Source of the DNA: Streptacidiphilus pinicola
GTDB lineage: Bacteria > Actinomycetota > Actinomycetes > Streptomycetales > Streptomycetaceae
Length of the DNA stretch: 64,000 nt
Reading direction: 5' to 3'
Assembly (NCBI RefSeq): GCF_003258295.1
Contig: NZ_QKYN01000110.1
Coordinates: forward strand, 1 to 64,000
The position numbers and the translations under genes are program-made. Position 1 is the first letter of the stretch; each line of letters starts with the position of its first letter. Shown piece after piece: positions 1 to 7,557 of this stretch. The notes below the pieces were generated by a model. That model saw only the letters and a list, made by a program, of their open reading frames with translations. It made no database searches and was not told the DNA's origin.

Positions 1-4
1 GGCC

Positions 5-58
5 GCCCGCCCGGCAGCTGCCGGCCCGGCCGCCCGCCCGGCTGCTGCCGGCCCGGCC
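5..58. repeat. 27-bp tandem repeat, two copies
   Basis: Positions 5-31 and 32-58 are near-identical 27-bp units (one is gcccgcccggc followed by agctgccggc..., differing only at the centre). The period is nine codons, and in the ureD frame it reads as Ala/Pro/Gly-rich ARPAAAGPA-type units. The frame is open to the window edge, so the repeat may encode a flexible N-terminal extension of UreD or the 3' end of an upstream reading frame. Confidence 0.7.
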
Positions 59-76
59 GCGCGCCCGGACCGGCTC

Positions 77-1006
77 GTGCCCGCGCACTACGAGCCGTCC
101 CGCGTCCCCGCCGAGGTGCGGCGGTTCGCGGGACGGCCGAAGGCGCTGGGCGTCGGCAGGCCCGGGAAGATCGGTCTGCTGGAGCTGGGCTTCGAACGCA
201 TCGGGCCCCGCACCGAGTTGGTCACCCACTACCAGAAGTCGCCGCTGCAGATCATGCGGCCGCTGTACTTCGACCCGGCACGCCCCGACCTCGCGGTCGC
301 GCTGCTGATGTCCACCGGCGGCGGTGTCGTCCAGGCCGACCGGCTCCGGATGGACCTGCACTGCGGCGCCGGCACGGCCGTCCACCTGACCACCCAGGCC
401 GCCACCCGGATCCACCGGATGGACACGGACTACGCCACCGCGCAGGTCTTCCTCCACGCCGGGGAGGACTCCTACGTCGAGTACCTGCCGGACACGACCA
501 TCCCCTACCGCGACTCGCGCTTCTACCAGCGGACCGTGATCACCGCCGACCCGTCGGCCACCGTGCTCGCGGGGGAGACCGTGATGGCCGGCCGGCTGGC
601 CCACGGCGAGCGCAACGCCTACCAGGTGTTCGCCTCGGACCTGGAGATCCGGCGCCCCGACCGCCGGCTCCTCGCCCTGGACACCGTCCGGCTGACGCCC
701 GGCCGGAGCGGCGGCGGCGTCACCGGCCCGGCCGTGCTGGCCGGGCACGACCTGGTGTCCACCTTCTACGCCGTCACCCCGCTGGCCCCCGCCGCCGAGG
801 TCGCCGACGCGCTGCACACCGCGCTGCGTGCCTTCGACGGCCGGGGGCTGCTCTTCGGGGTGAGCGTGCTGCCGGACGAGTGCGGAGCCTGGCTCCGCGT
901 CCTCGGCGGCGATTCACCCACCGTCGGCGCGGCGCTCCGGCACGCCTGGGACGCCGTCCGCCGACTGTTGACCGGCGCGCCCGCGCCGGTCCTGCGCAAG
1001 TCCTGA
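77..1006 (+). CDS. ureD: Urease accessory protein UreD (possibly 5' partial)
   Basis: UreD (UreH) is a cytoplasmic chaperone that, with UreF and UreG, docks on apo-urease and helps deliver nickel. The sequence has the family signature from about residue 30: GKIGLLELGFERIGPRT, then HYQKSPLQIMRPLYFDP and STGGGVVQADRL, followed by the beta-rich AATRIHRM and YLPDTTIPYRDSRFYQRT blocks. The GTG at 77 is the first usable start inside the window, but the frame is open through the 27-bp repeat to base 2, so the true start may lie upstream. Two ammonium transporters follow 20 bp downstream, linking urea breakdown to ammonium transport. Confidence 0.9.
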   Translation: MPAHYEPSRVPAEVRRFAGRPKALGVGRPGKIGLLELGFERIGPRTELVTHYQKSPLQIMRPLYFDPARPDLAVALLMSTGGGVVQADRLRMDLHCGAGTAVHLTTQAATRIHRMDTDYATAQVFLHAGEDSYVEYLPDTTIPYRDSRFYQRTVITADPSATVLAGETVMAGRLAHGERNAYQVFASDLEIRRPDRRLLALDTVRLTPGRSGGGVTGPAVLAGHDLVSTFYAVTPLAPAAEVADALHTALRAFDGRGLLFGVSVLPDECGAWLRVLGGDSPTVGAALRHAWDAVRRLLTGAPAPVLRKS

Positions 1007-1026
1007 TCCCCGACGGAGAGACTCGG

Positions 1027-2439
1027 ATGCCCTCCCACCTCGATACGGGTAACACCGCGTGGCTCATGGCGAGTACCGCCATGGTCCTGTTGATGACCCC
1101 CGGCCTCGCCTTCTTCTACGGCGGCATGGTCAAGACCAAACACGTGCTGGTCATGCTCAAGATGAGCTTCGTCTGCCTGGCCCTGGTCACGCTGCTGTGG
1201 CTGGCCATCGGCTACAGCCTCGCGTTCGGCAAGGACGTGAACGGCTGGGGCCTGATCGGCACCCCGGCCCACTGGATGATGCACGACGTCGGTATGACCA
1301 GCCTGACCGGCAACATCCCGACCGTCATCTTCTCCGCCTTCCAGATGGCCTTCGCCATCATCACCGTCGCCCTGATCAGCGGCTCGATCGCGGGCCGCGC
1401 CACCATGCGCGGCTGGCTCTGGTTCGTCGTCGCCTGGACCCTCTTCGTCTACGTGCCGATGGCCCACTGGGTCTTCGCGCCCGACGGCTGGATCGTCGCG
1501 CACCTGGGCGCGCGTGACTTCGCCGGTGGTATGCCGGTGGAGATCAACTCCGGCGCGGCCGGTCTCGCGGTCGCCATCGTGGTCCGCAAGCGCAAGGACT
1601 TCGAGCGCGAGACGATCCGTCCGCACAACCTGCCGCTGGTCGTCATCGGCCTGGCGCTGCTGTGGTTCGGCTGGTTCGGCTTCAACGCGGGCTCCGCGCT
1701 GGAGACCGGCGGCACGGCGCCGATGGCCTTCCTCAACACCCAGCTCGCCGCCTGCGGCGCGATGGTGGGCTGGCCGCTGATCGAGAAATGGCGTCTGGGC
1801 CACGTCGAGATGCTGGGCGTCGCCTCGGCGGCCGTGGCCGGCATGGTCGCGATCACCCCCGCCTGCGGTGAGGTCTCCCCGACCGGCGCCCTGCTGATCG
1901 GCTTCGTCGCGGGCGTGGTCTGCGCCTTCGCGATCAACCTCAAGTTCAAGCTGCGCTACGACGACACCCTCGACGTGGTCGGCGTGCACGGCTGGGGCGG
2001 TGTCGTCGGCGTGCTGGGCATCGGCCTGTTCGCCACCTTCCAGATGAGCGGCAAGAAGGGCCTGTTCTACGGCGGCGGCGTGGACCTGCTGTGGCGTCAG
2101 GCCGTCGGCGTGGTCGTCTGTGCGGCCTTCTCCTTCGGCGTGACCTGGCTGATCGCCAAGGCGATCGAGAAGACCGTCGGCTTCCGTGCCGCGGAGGAGT
2201 ACGAGCACGTCCCCGGCGCGGAGGAGGAGCAGGCTTACGACGACGAGACGATCGCCGAGATCCGCGAGCGCCTGATCCAGGCCCGCGTGGCCGTCCCGGT
2301 CGCGGTCGCCGCGACAGGCGCGGGCGAGGCCGAGGGCCGGGCCGCGGCCGCTGCGACGGGCGGCCTCGGCGTCGGCGTCGACGCTGAACTGCTGGCGGAG
2401 CTCCGGCGGTTGCTGGAGCTGCGGGAGCAGGAGAAGTGA
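1027..2439 (+). CDS. amt: Ammonium transporter (Amt family), first of a tandem pair
   Basis: A 470-residue Amt/Mep/Rh channel with about 11 membrane helices that conducts ammonium/ammonia across the plasma membrane. The opening GNTAWLMASTAMVLLMTPG and GLAFFYGGMV motif are typical. The twin pore histidines are present as H147 (MAHWVF) and H321 (GVHGWGG). The ATG at 1027 has a ggagag ribosome site seven bases upstream; longer upstream frames overlap ureD and are not convincing. The roughly 70-residue cytoplasmic tail is longer than usual, Ala/Gly-rich, and ends in an amphipathic Leu/Glu/Arg helix. No glnK gene follows; a second amt overlaps the stop as TGATG. Confidence 0.93.
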   Translation: MPSHLDTGNTAWLMASTAMVLLMTPGLAFFYGGMVKTKHVLVMLKMSFVCLALVTLLWLAIGYSLAFGKDVNGWGLIGTPAHWMMHDVGMTSLTGNIPTVIFSAFQMAFAIITVALISGSIAGRATMRGWLWFVVAWTLFVYVPMAHWVFAPDGWIVAHLGARDFAGGMPVEINSGAAGLAVAIVVRKRKDFERETIRPHNLPLVVIGLALLWFGWFGFNAGSALETGGTAPMAFLNTQLAACGAMVGWPLIEKWRLGHVEMLGVASAAVAGMVAITPACGEVSPTGALLIGFVAGVVCAFAINLKFKLRYDDTLDVVGVHGWGGVVGVLGIGLFATFQMSGKKGLFYGGGVDLLWRQAVGVVVCAAFSFGVTWLIAKAIEKTVGFRAAEEYEHVPGAEEEQAYDDETIAEIRERLIQARVAVPVAVAATGAGEAEGRAAAAATGGLGVGVDAELLAELRRLLELREQEK

Positions 2440-3785
2440 TGCCGCAGCTCTTCGACTCGGGCAACTCCGCCTGGCTGATCATGGCGGCGGCGATGGTGCT
2501 GCTCATGGCACCCGGCCTCGCCTTCTTCTACGGCGGCATGGTGAAGACCAGTCAGGTCATCGCCATGCTCAAGATGTGCTTCGGCTGCGTGGTGCTGGTC
2601 AGCATCCTCTGGTTCGCCGTCGGCTACTCCCTCGCCTTCGGCAAGGACGCCGGCGGGCTCGGCGTGATCGGCTCCTTCGACCACGTCTTCATGACCGGCG
2701 TCGGCCTCGACAGTCGCACCGGATCCGTCCCGACGGTGACCTTCTCCGTCTTCCACATGTCCTTCGCCATCGTCACGGTCGCCCTGATCAGCGGCTCGGT
2801 GGCGGGGCGCGCGAAGATGCGGGGCTGGCTGGTCTTCGCCTCCGCCTGGACGCTGCTGGTCTACGTGCCGATGGCGCACTGGGTCTTCTCGCCCGACGGC
2901 TGGGTGGCCAAGCAGCTGGGCGCGGTCGACTTCTCCGGCGGCACCGTGGTCGAACTCGCCTCCGGCGCGGCCGGCCTGGCCCTGGCGGCGGTCGCCGGCC
3001 GGCGCAAGGACTTCGAGCGCCAGCCGATCCGCCCGCACAACCTGCCGCTCGTCGTGGTCGGGCTGTCGCTGCTCTGGTTCGGCTGGTTCGGGTTCAACAC
3101 CGGCTCGTCGCTCGGCGTGCCGGGCGCGGCGCCGATGGCCTTCGTCAACACCCAGTTCGCCGCCGGAGCGGCCATGGCGGGCTGGGCGGTGACCAGTTGG
3201 TGGCGCACCCGGCAGGTGGGCCTGCTCGACATCAGCATGGGCGCCGTCACCGGCATGGTCGCGATGACCCCGGCCGCCGGCGACCTCACCCCGCTGTGGG
3301 CCTCGGTGATCGGCTTCCTGGCCGGTCTGACCTGCGCCTTCGCCATCAGTTGGAAGTACCGCTTCGGGGTGGACGACACCCTCGACGTGGTCGGCATCCA
3401 CGGCTGGGGCGGCCTGTTCGGCATGGTGATGGCCGGACTCGCGGCCACGGGGCTGATGACGGGCAAGAAGGGCCTCTTCTACGGCGGCGGCTGGGGCCTG
3501 CTGGGCAAGCAGCTGGTCGCCGTGCTGATGATCGGTCTGTTCTCCTTCGCCATGACCGCGTTGATCGGAAAGGTCGTCGACCTCACCGTTGGCCTGCGCC
3601 AGTCGCACGCGGCCGAGGAGCACGAGCAGGTCTACCAGAACGAGTGGGACGCCCAGTTCAAGGTGATCGCCGACGCTCTGCGCGGCAGCGGCATCGACGA
3701 GGGCCGCAAACCGGAGGACCCGAGCGCGCTGCTGGAGCAGGTCCGCAAGATCCTCGCGGCCGACTCCGAGCGACTGCGCGACTGA
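2439..3785 (+). CDS. amt: Ammonium transporter (Amt family), second of a tandem pair
   Basis: A 448-residue Amt channel closely related to its upstream neighbour. It keeps the GLAFFYGGMVKTSQV segment and both pore histidines at the same positions, H147 and H321. I choose the ATG at 2439, which shares its A with the TGA of the first amt (TGATG), implying translational coupling; a GTG one codon earlier is also possible. The cytoplasmic tail differs from that of the first copy and ends in charged helices. The pair probably arose by gene duplication; different tails suggest different regulation by PII proteins, which is inference. Confidence 0.93.
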   Translation: MPQLFDSGNSAWLIMAAAMVLLMAPGLAFFYGGMVKTSQVIAMLKMCFGCVVLVSILWFAVGYSLAFGKDAGGLGVIGSFDHVFMTGVGLDSRTGSVPTVTFSVFHMSFAIVTVALISGSVAGRAKMRGWLVFASAWTLLVYVPMAHWVFSPDGWVAKQLGAVDFSGGTVVELASGAAGLALAAVAGRRKDFERQPIRPHNLPLVVVGLSLLWFGWFGFNTGSSLGVPGAAPMAFVNTQFAAGAAMAGWAVTSWWRTRQVGLLDISMGAVTGMVAMTPAAGDLTPLWASVIGFLAGLTCAFAISWKYRFGVDDTLDVVGIHGWGGLFGMVMAGLAATGLMTGKKGLFYGGGWGLLGKQLVAVLMIGLFSFAMTALIGKVVDLTVGLRQSHAAEEHEQVYQNEWDAQFKVIADALRGSGIDEGRKPEDPSALLEQVRKILAADSERLRD

Positions 3786-3792
3786 GCCGGCG

Positions 3793-3836
3793 CCCGGTCG
3801 GACGGCATCTGCGTCAAGGAATGCCGTCCGGCCGGG
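3793..3836. terminator. Strong hairpin between convergent genes
   Basis: A 16-bp stem with one G-T wobble (arms cccggtcggacggcat and atgccgtccggccggg) encloses a 12-nt loop. It begins eight bases after the amt stop and lies before the 3' end of the convergent membrane gene. There is no U-tract, as usual for high-GC actinobacterial terminators, so it probably acts in both directions. Confidence 0.8.
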
Positions 3837-3870
3837 CCCGGGGCCGGTCAGTGCCCCGCCAGGGCGGCGG

Positions 3871-4410
3871 TCAGTGCCCGGACGCCAGCTTGATCACGAC
3901 CACGACCGCGCCCACGCCGAGGTCCAGCAGTCCGACGACCACGGCCGCCAACCGGCTCGCGCCCATGCGCAGACCGCCCGCGCAGCCCCAGACGAACAGT
4001 GCGGCGGCCCCGAGCCAGGTGGAGGTGTAGAGCGCGGCGGTCAGGGACAGAGCTCCCAGGGCCGACAGCCCGATGAGCAGGAGCGGAGTCAGCGCGCAGC
4101 CGAGCAGCGGACCGCTGACGTAGAGCAGCCGGCGCAGCTCCGCGCCCCGCGCCAGCGCGCCGTAGACGACGTTGTGTGCCTGCTGGTCGGCGATGACGGT
4201 CGCCAGCCACAGCCCCAGCGCCGTGGCCGTGACGGCGAGAGCGGCCGAGCCGTGCGACAGGTGTTCGGCCCGGGTGAGTCCGAGGGTGACCGCCATGACG
4301 GTCAGGGTGGCGTAGAGCTGCTCTTTCAGGTTCTCGGCCACCATCGCCGGTGGCTTCGTGCCACGCCCGGTCGCGTCCGCCCGCTCCGCCGGCCGACTTT
4401 CTTCGGTCAT
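3871..4410 (-). CDS. Hypothetical multi-pass membrane protein
   Basis: This 179-residue protein has a charged N-terminal segment of about 30 residues followed by four or five hydrophobic helices, for example LYATLTVMAVTLGL, ALAVTATALGLWLATVIA and a C-terminal LAAVVVGLLDLGVGAVVVVI. I do not recognise a named family. The start is the ATG at 4410, preceded by a gggggt ribosome site; a TTG three codons upstream is less likely. It converges with the second amt across the hairpin. It stands alone, with nothing in the context that points to a function. Confidence 0.7.
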   Translation of the reverse strand: MTEESRPAERADATGRGTKPPAMVAENLKEQLYATLTVMAVTLGLTRAEHLSHGSAALAVTATALGLWLATVIADQQAHNVVYGALARGAELRRLLYVSGPLLGCALTPLLLIGLSALGALSLTAALYTSTWLGAAALFVWGCAGGLRMGASRLAAVVVGLLDLGVGAVVVVIKLASGH

Positions 4411-4559
4411 AACCCCCAAGCTAGGTGTTTTCCCGTCAGATCAGGCCTCCCCGCGGCGCACACGCCGAGAAAGATCGCCGCGCTCTCGAGTGTCGCTCCA
4501 GGCTCCCGGGGAAAGATCCTCCTCTACCGGATCGGCCGGCGACCGAGGAGGAGATCGAC

Positions 4560-4658
4560 ATGGCGGGCATCAAGCAGATCAAGCGAACCGCGGCGCCGCG
4601 CCGCCCCCAGCCTCCGCTCGACCTGCGCACGCCGTCAGGTCGCCCGCTGCCGTACTGA
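4560..4658 (+). CDS. Possible 32-residue basic, proline-rich peptide
   Basis: The small frame begins MAGIKQIKRTAAPRRPQPP and ends RPLPY. It is supported mainly by a strong ribosome site (gaggagga) seven bases before the ATG. It is Lys/Arg/Pro-rich with no membrane segment. If it is not a gene, the 384-bp stretch 4411-4794 is otherwise empty of features I can support. No homologue is recognised. Confidence 0.4.
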   Translation: MAGIKQIKRTAAPRRPQPPLDLRTPSGRPLPY

Positions 4659-4794
4659 GCCCTCGCCCGGCCGGGACCCGACCTCGGTCGGGCGAAGAGC
4701 AGCGGGGTGGGGAAGGCCGGCGGCAGGAGCGGCGCCTCGGCCTGGACCGGCTCTTGCCCGGACACGGCGGTTCCTCTCGGTTCGCCCCGACGGG

Positions 4795-5373
4795 TCACGC
4801 CTGCGTGAGCCGGAGGTAGGTGTCGGTGGTGCGGACACCCGTGAGCGGCGAGCCCGCCGCGCAGCCGCCCGTCACGCTGGTCACCGCGTTCGCCGAGAGG
4901 CCGGCCACGGTCACGGCCGCTCCCCGGAACAGCCCCGACGTGACCGTTCCGGCGAACACGACGCTCCCCATGTCCACCTGATGCGCCGCCCAGGAGACCC
5001 GGGAGGTTCCGGCGGTGTCTCCGTCGGCCTTGTTCCAGCTGATCGCCATGGTGCCGGTCAGGTCGAGCGTGGTCAGCGCCGGATCGGCGAGACAGGTGGC
5101 CTTGCCCGATCCGATCAGCGTGGCCTGGGCGTCCACGATGCCGTCCGGCGCACCCGTGCAGCCGGGGCCGGTGCTCAGTCCTGGTCGTGACAGACCCCCG
5201 CTGACGCTCTGGGCGAGGGACGCTGTCTGTACGCCGGGGCTGAAGTCCTCCGCGGAGCTGACGGTGCAGGACACGAGTGGCTGGGCCGAGGCGTGCAACG
5301 GAGCGGCCAGCGCGAGTGCGGGCGGCGACACGACTGCCAGGGCTGAGACGAGGCCGACGAGGCCGCGGCGCAT
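4795..5373 (-). CDS. Secreted protein of unknown function
   Basis: A 192-residue protein starting with a clear Sec signal peptide (MRRGLVGLVSALAVV, then PPALALAAPLHASA), so cleavage near residues 23-30 is likely. The mature part is Ser/Thr/Gly-rich, probably beta-structured, and has four cysteines (SCTV, GPGC, ATCL, GGCA) that could form two disulfides. It lies 43 bp downstream of the GH16-like gene on the same strand, so the two are likely cotranscribed and exported together. I do not recognise the family. Confidence 0.75.
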   Translation of the reverse strand: MRRGLVGLVSALAVVSPPALALAAPLHASAQPLVSCTVSSAEDFSPGVQTASLAQSVSGGLSRPGLSTGPGCTGAPDGIVDAQATLIGSGKATCLADPALTTLDLTGTMAISWNKADGDTAGTSRVSWAAHQVDMGSVVFAGTVTSGLFRGAAVTVAGLSANAVTSVTGGCAAGSPLTGVRTTDTYLRLTQA

Positions 5374-5416
5374 GATGTTCTCCTTCGGACGGTGATCGGC
5401 GTGAACCAGGGGAGTG

Positions 5417-6295
5417 TCAGGGCGTCACCGGCCCTACGGGCCGTGCCATCGGGCGGTAGACCCGTACGCCGGCGATCTGGGTGGTGATGGGCGTCAGGGT
5501 CTTCGGCGCGCGACCCGGCTGGTCGGAGACGCTGAGGTTCACGATCAGATAGGCCTGCCAGTCGACCGGCACGCCCTTGTGATCGCTGAAGACGGCCTTC
5601 ATGTCCTGCAACGTGTCGCCCAGGTACCAGGTGACGGTGTCCGTGCCGAGCCGGGCGCCGACATAGACCCATTTGCCGAAGCCGAGGAGCTTGTTCCGGA
5701 CCAGGGCGCCGACGTCGCCGTCCACATGGTTGACGAACTCCGCGACACCGGGTTCCTCGCTGTGCCACTCCAGGATGTCTACCTCGTTGTCGCCGTCCTT
5801 CCACGTCCACACGCCGGGCCAGGCGGCGTGGCCCCCGCCGTCGGTCCGGTTGGGCAGACGCAGATGAACCAGCACGAAGTCGTCGGGCTGCACCATGAAC
5901 CCGTTTCCTCCGCAGGGGCCGCCGTCCCAGGGCTCGGTCGTGAGCAGACCCGTGGCCCACTGACCGAGCGGCGAGCGGGTGAGCGGTCGGGCGCGGAACA
6001 GCACACCCCCGCCCTTGACGATCGACATCGACGACGTCGTGATCTTGTCCAGCTTCGAGTTTCCGGGGTTGGTCTGCCCGTCCGGATAGGCGGACGTGCG
6101 CGGGCACCACACGGCGCCGGGCCTGCCCCAGTCCGCCTTCTTGAACAGATCGCTGAAGACCACAGGCGCCTGCGGCGGAACGGCCTGAGCGGCCGTTGCC
6201 TGCTGGGGCGTCACCAGTGGGATCGCCAGGAGCGGGAGGAGCGCGGAGAGCAGTGCGCCGGGGAGCGGACCGTACTGGGGCCAGGACACCGTCAT
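5417..6295 (-). CDS. Secreted glycoside hydrolase family 16-like protein
   Basis: This 292-residue protein has an N-terminal signal segment (ALLSALLPLLAIPLV then TAAQA) and a jelly-roll-like body. The motif DNEVDILEWH fits the GH16 catalytic E-x-D-x-x-E pattern, with the nearby GVWTWKDG and the later LGDTLQDMK typical of laminarinase/licheninase folds. GH16 enzymes cut beta-1,3 or beta-1,4 glucans or galactans; the substrate cannot be read from sequence. I start at the ATG at 6295; the longer frame adds an implausible 23-residue arginine-rich lead before the signal peptide. The gene diverges from the LacI regulator and is followed by another secreted protein. Confidence 0.75.
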   Translation of the reverse strand: MTVSWPQYGPLPGALLSALLPLLAIPLVTPQQATAAQAVPPQAPVVFSDLFKKADWGRPGAVWCPRTSAYPDGQTNPGNSKLDKITTSSMSIVKGGGVLFRARPLTRSPLGQWATGLLTTEPWDGGPCGGNGFMVQPDDFVLVHLRLPNRTDGGGHAAWPGVWTWKDGDNEVDILEWHSEEPGVAEFVNHVDGDVGALVRNKLLGFGKWVYVGARLGTDTVTWYLGDTLQDMKAVFSDHKGVPVDWQAYLIVNLSVSDQPGRAPKTLTPITTQIAGVRVYRPMARPVGPVTP

Positions 6296-6355
6296 GTCCC
6301 AAAGAAACTCCCGCCCCGCCTGACGCGCACCCCCACAGAGCCGTTCGGGACCGCG

Positions 6356-6374
6356 GTGAACCACGAACGTTCAC
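6356..6374. promoter_or_regulatory. Inverted repeat between divergent GH16-like and LacI genes
   Basis: The sequence gtgaac-cacgaac-gttcac is a perfect 6-7-6 inverted repeat, 61 bp before the GH16-like start and 161 bp before the LacI gene. It could be an operator for the divergent pair; this is inferred from position and symmetry only. Confidence 0.4.
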
Positions 6375-6534
6375 GTCGGATTCGCCGCCGCGCCCGCCCA
6401 GTGGGCCGAGGGGGCGTATTCTCGAAGCAGAGGCCGTCGCTGTCCCCCCGTCAGCGGCGGCCTCCCGTGCGCGCGGGTGGGACGGGACGCGGGGAGGTCC
6501 GTCGGGCCGGACCGCGACCTCATAAGCTGTTCGC

Positions 6535-7551
6535 GTGCCCAATCGTCAGCGACGCGTCACCTTGCGCGACATCGCGGAGGACACCGGTCTGTCCTCCGCC
6601 GCGGTCTCCTACGCCCTGCGCGGCCTGCACGTGCCACCGGAGACCCAGCAGCGGGTGCGCGAGGCGGCGGACCGCCTCGGCTACCGCGTCGACCCGATCG
6701 CCAGGGCGCTGGCCTCCGGCCGCACCGACACCGTCGGGGTGCTGTGCGAGTCGCTGGCCGACGTCTGGCAGCAGGGGCTGGCGGCCGCGCTGGGCCGCAG
6801 GCTGCTGGCCACCGGCCGGCACGCGCTGATCGTCGACTCCTCCAACGATCCGCGGCTCGAGGTCCAGCTGGCCGCGCACCTGGCGGCGCAGCGGGTGGAC
6901 GCGCTGATCGTGCTGCCCGTCGACCCGGCCGCAGCGCATTGGCGTCAGATCGCCCAGCAGACCGTGCTGATCTCCATCGGCGACAGCCTCCCCGGGGCGA
7001 CCACGGCAGCCGAGGTCGTCTTCGACAACGACCTCGGGGTGACCGACGCGCTCGGTCGGCTCGCCTCGGCCGGGCACCGCACGATCGCGGTCGTGACGCC
7101 CGGCCTGCCCGGGACCCCGGACCGGCCGGCCGAGGGGGTGGTCCGCCGGGTGGCGGGCACGCTGGGGTTGGCGGTGACCGTGCACACCTCGCCCTACGAC
7201 CTGGAGGGCGCGACCGAGGTGGCCCGCACGGTGCTCACCGGCCCGGACCGCCCGACCGCCTTCCTGTGCCTGGGCGACTCGATGGCCTACGGCGTCTACG
7301 CCGCCGCGCAGGACCTCGGCCTGACCGTGCCGGACGACGTGTCCGTGCTCGGCTACGACGACCAGCCCCTGTCGCGGTTGCTGACCCCCCCGCTGAGCAG
7401 CTACCGCTGGCCGGTGGACGAGCTGCTGGACCTCGTCGTCGAGCGCACCGTGAAGGCCGTCGAGGAGGGCAAGCGCAGCCGGCGCAAGGTGCTGGCGCCG
7501 GTGGTGCAGCTGCGCGGCTCGATCGCCGGGCCCCCCGACCCGGCGCCCTGA
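6535..7551 (+). CDS. LacI-family transcriptional regulator
   Basis: A 338-residue regulator: an N-terminal helix-turn-helix (VTLRDIAEDTGLSSAAVSYALRG), a hinge helix (VDPIARALASGRTDTVGVL) and a periplasmic-binding-like effector domain ending with the PDDVSVLGYDD block. Such proteins repress transport or catabolic genes until a small ligand binds. The GTG at 6535 gives the usual short lead before the HTH. It converges, six bases apart, with the ammonia-lyase/MFS operon, whose upstream region (10521-10558) carries three LacI-like operator sites, so that operon is its most likely target. Confidence 0.9.
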   Translation: MPNRQRRVTLRDIAEDTGLSSAAVSYALRGLHVPPETQQRVREAADRLGYRVDPIARALASGRTDTVGVLCESLADVWQQGLAAALGRRLLATGRHALIVDSSNDPRLEVQLAAHLAAQRVDALIVLPVDPAAAHWRQIAQQTVLISIGDSLPGATTAAEVVFDNDLGVTDALGRLASAGHRTIAVVTPGLPGTPDRPAEGVVRRVAGTLGLAVTVHTSPYDLEGATEVARTVLTGPDRPTAFLCLGDSMAYGVYAAAQDLGLTVPDDVSVLGYDDQPLSRLLTPPLSSYRWPVDELLDLVVERTVKAVEEGKRSRRKVLAPVVQLRGSIAGPPDPAP

Positions 7552-7557
7552 CCCGCG

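Noticed and set aside
766-2208. Long minus-strand frame opposite the first amt gene
   Set aside because: Composition is dominated by Ala/Gly/His/Asp/Arg repeats with no domain; it is the antisense shadow of amt.
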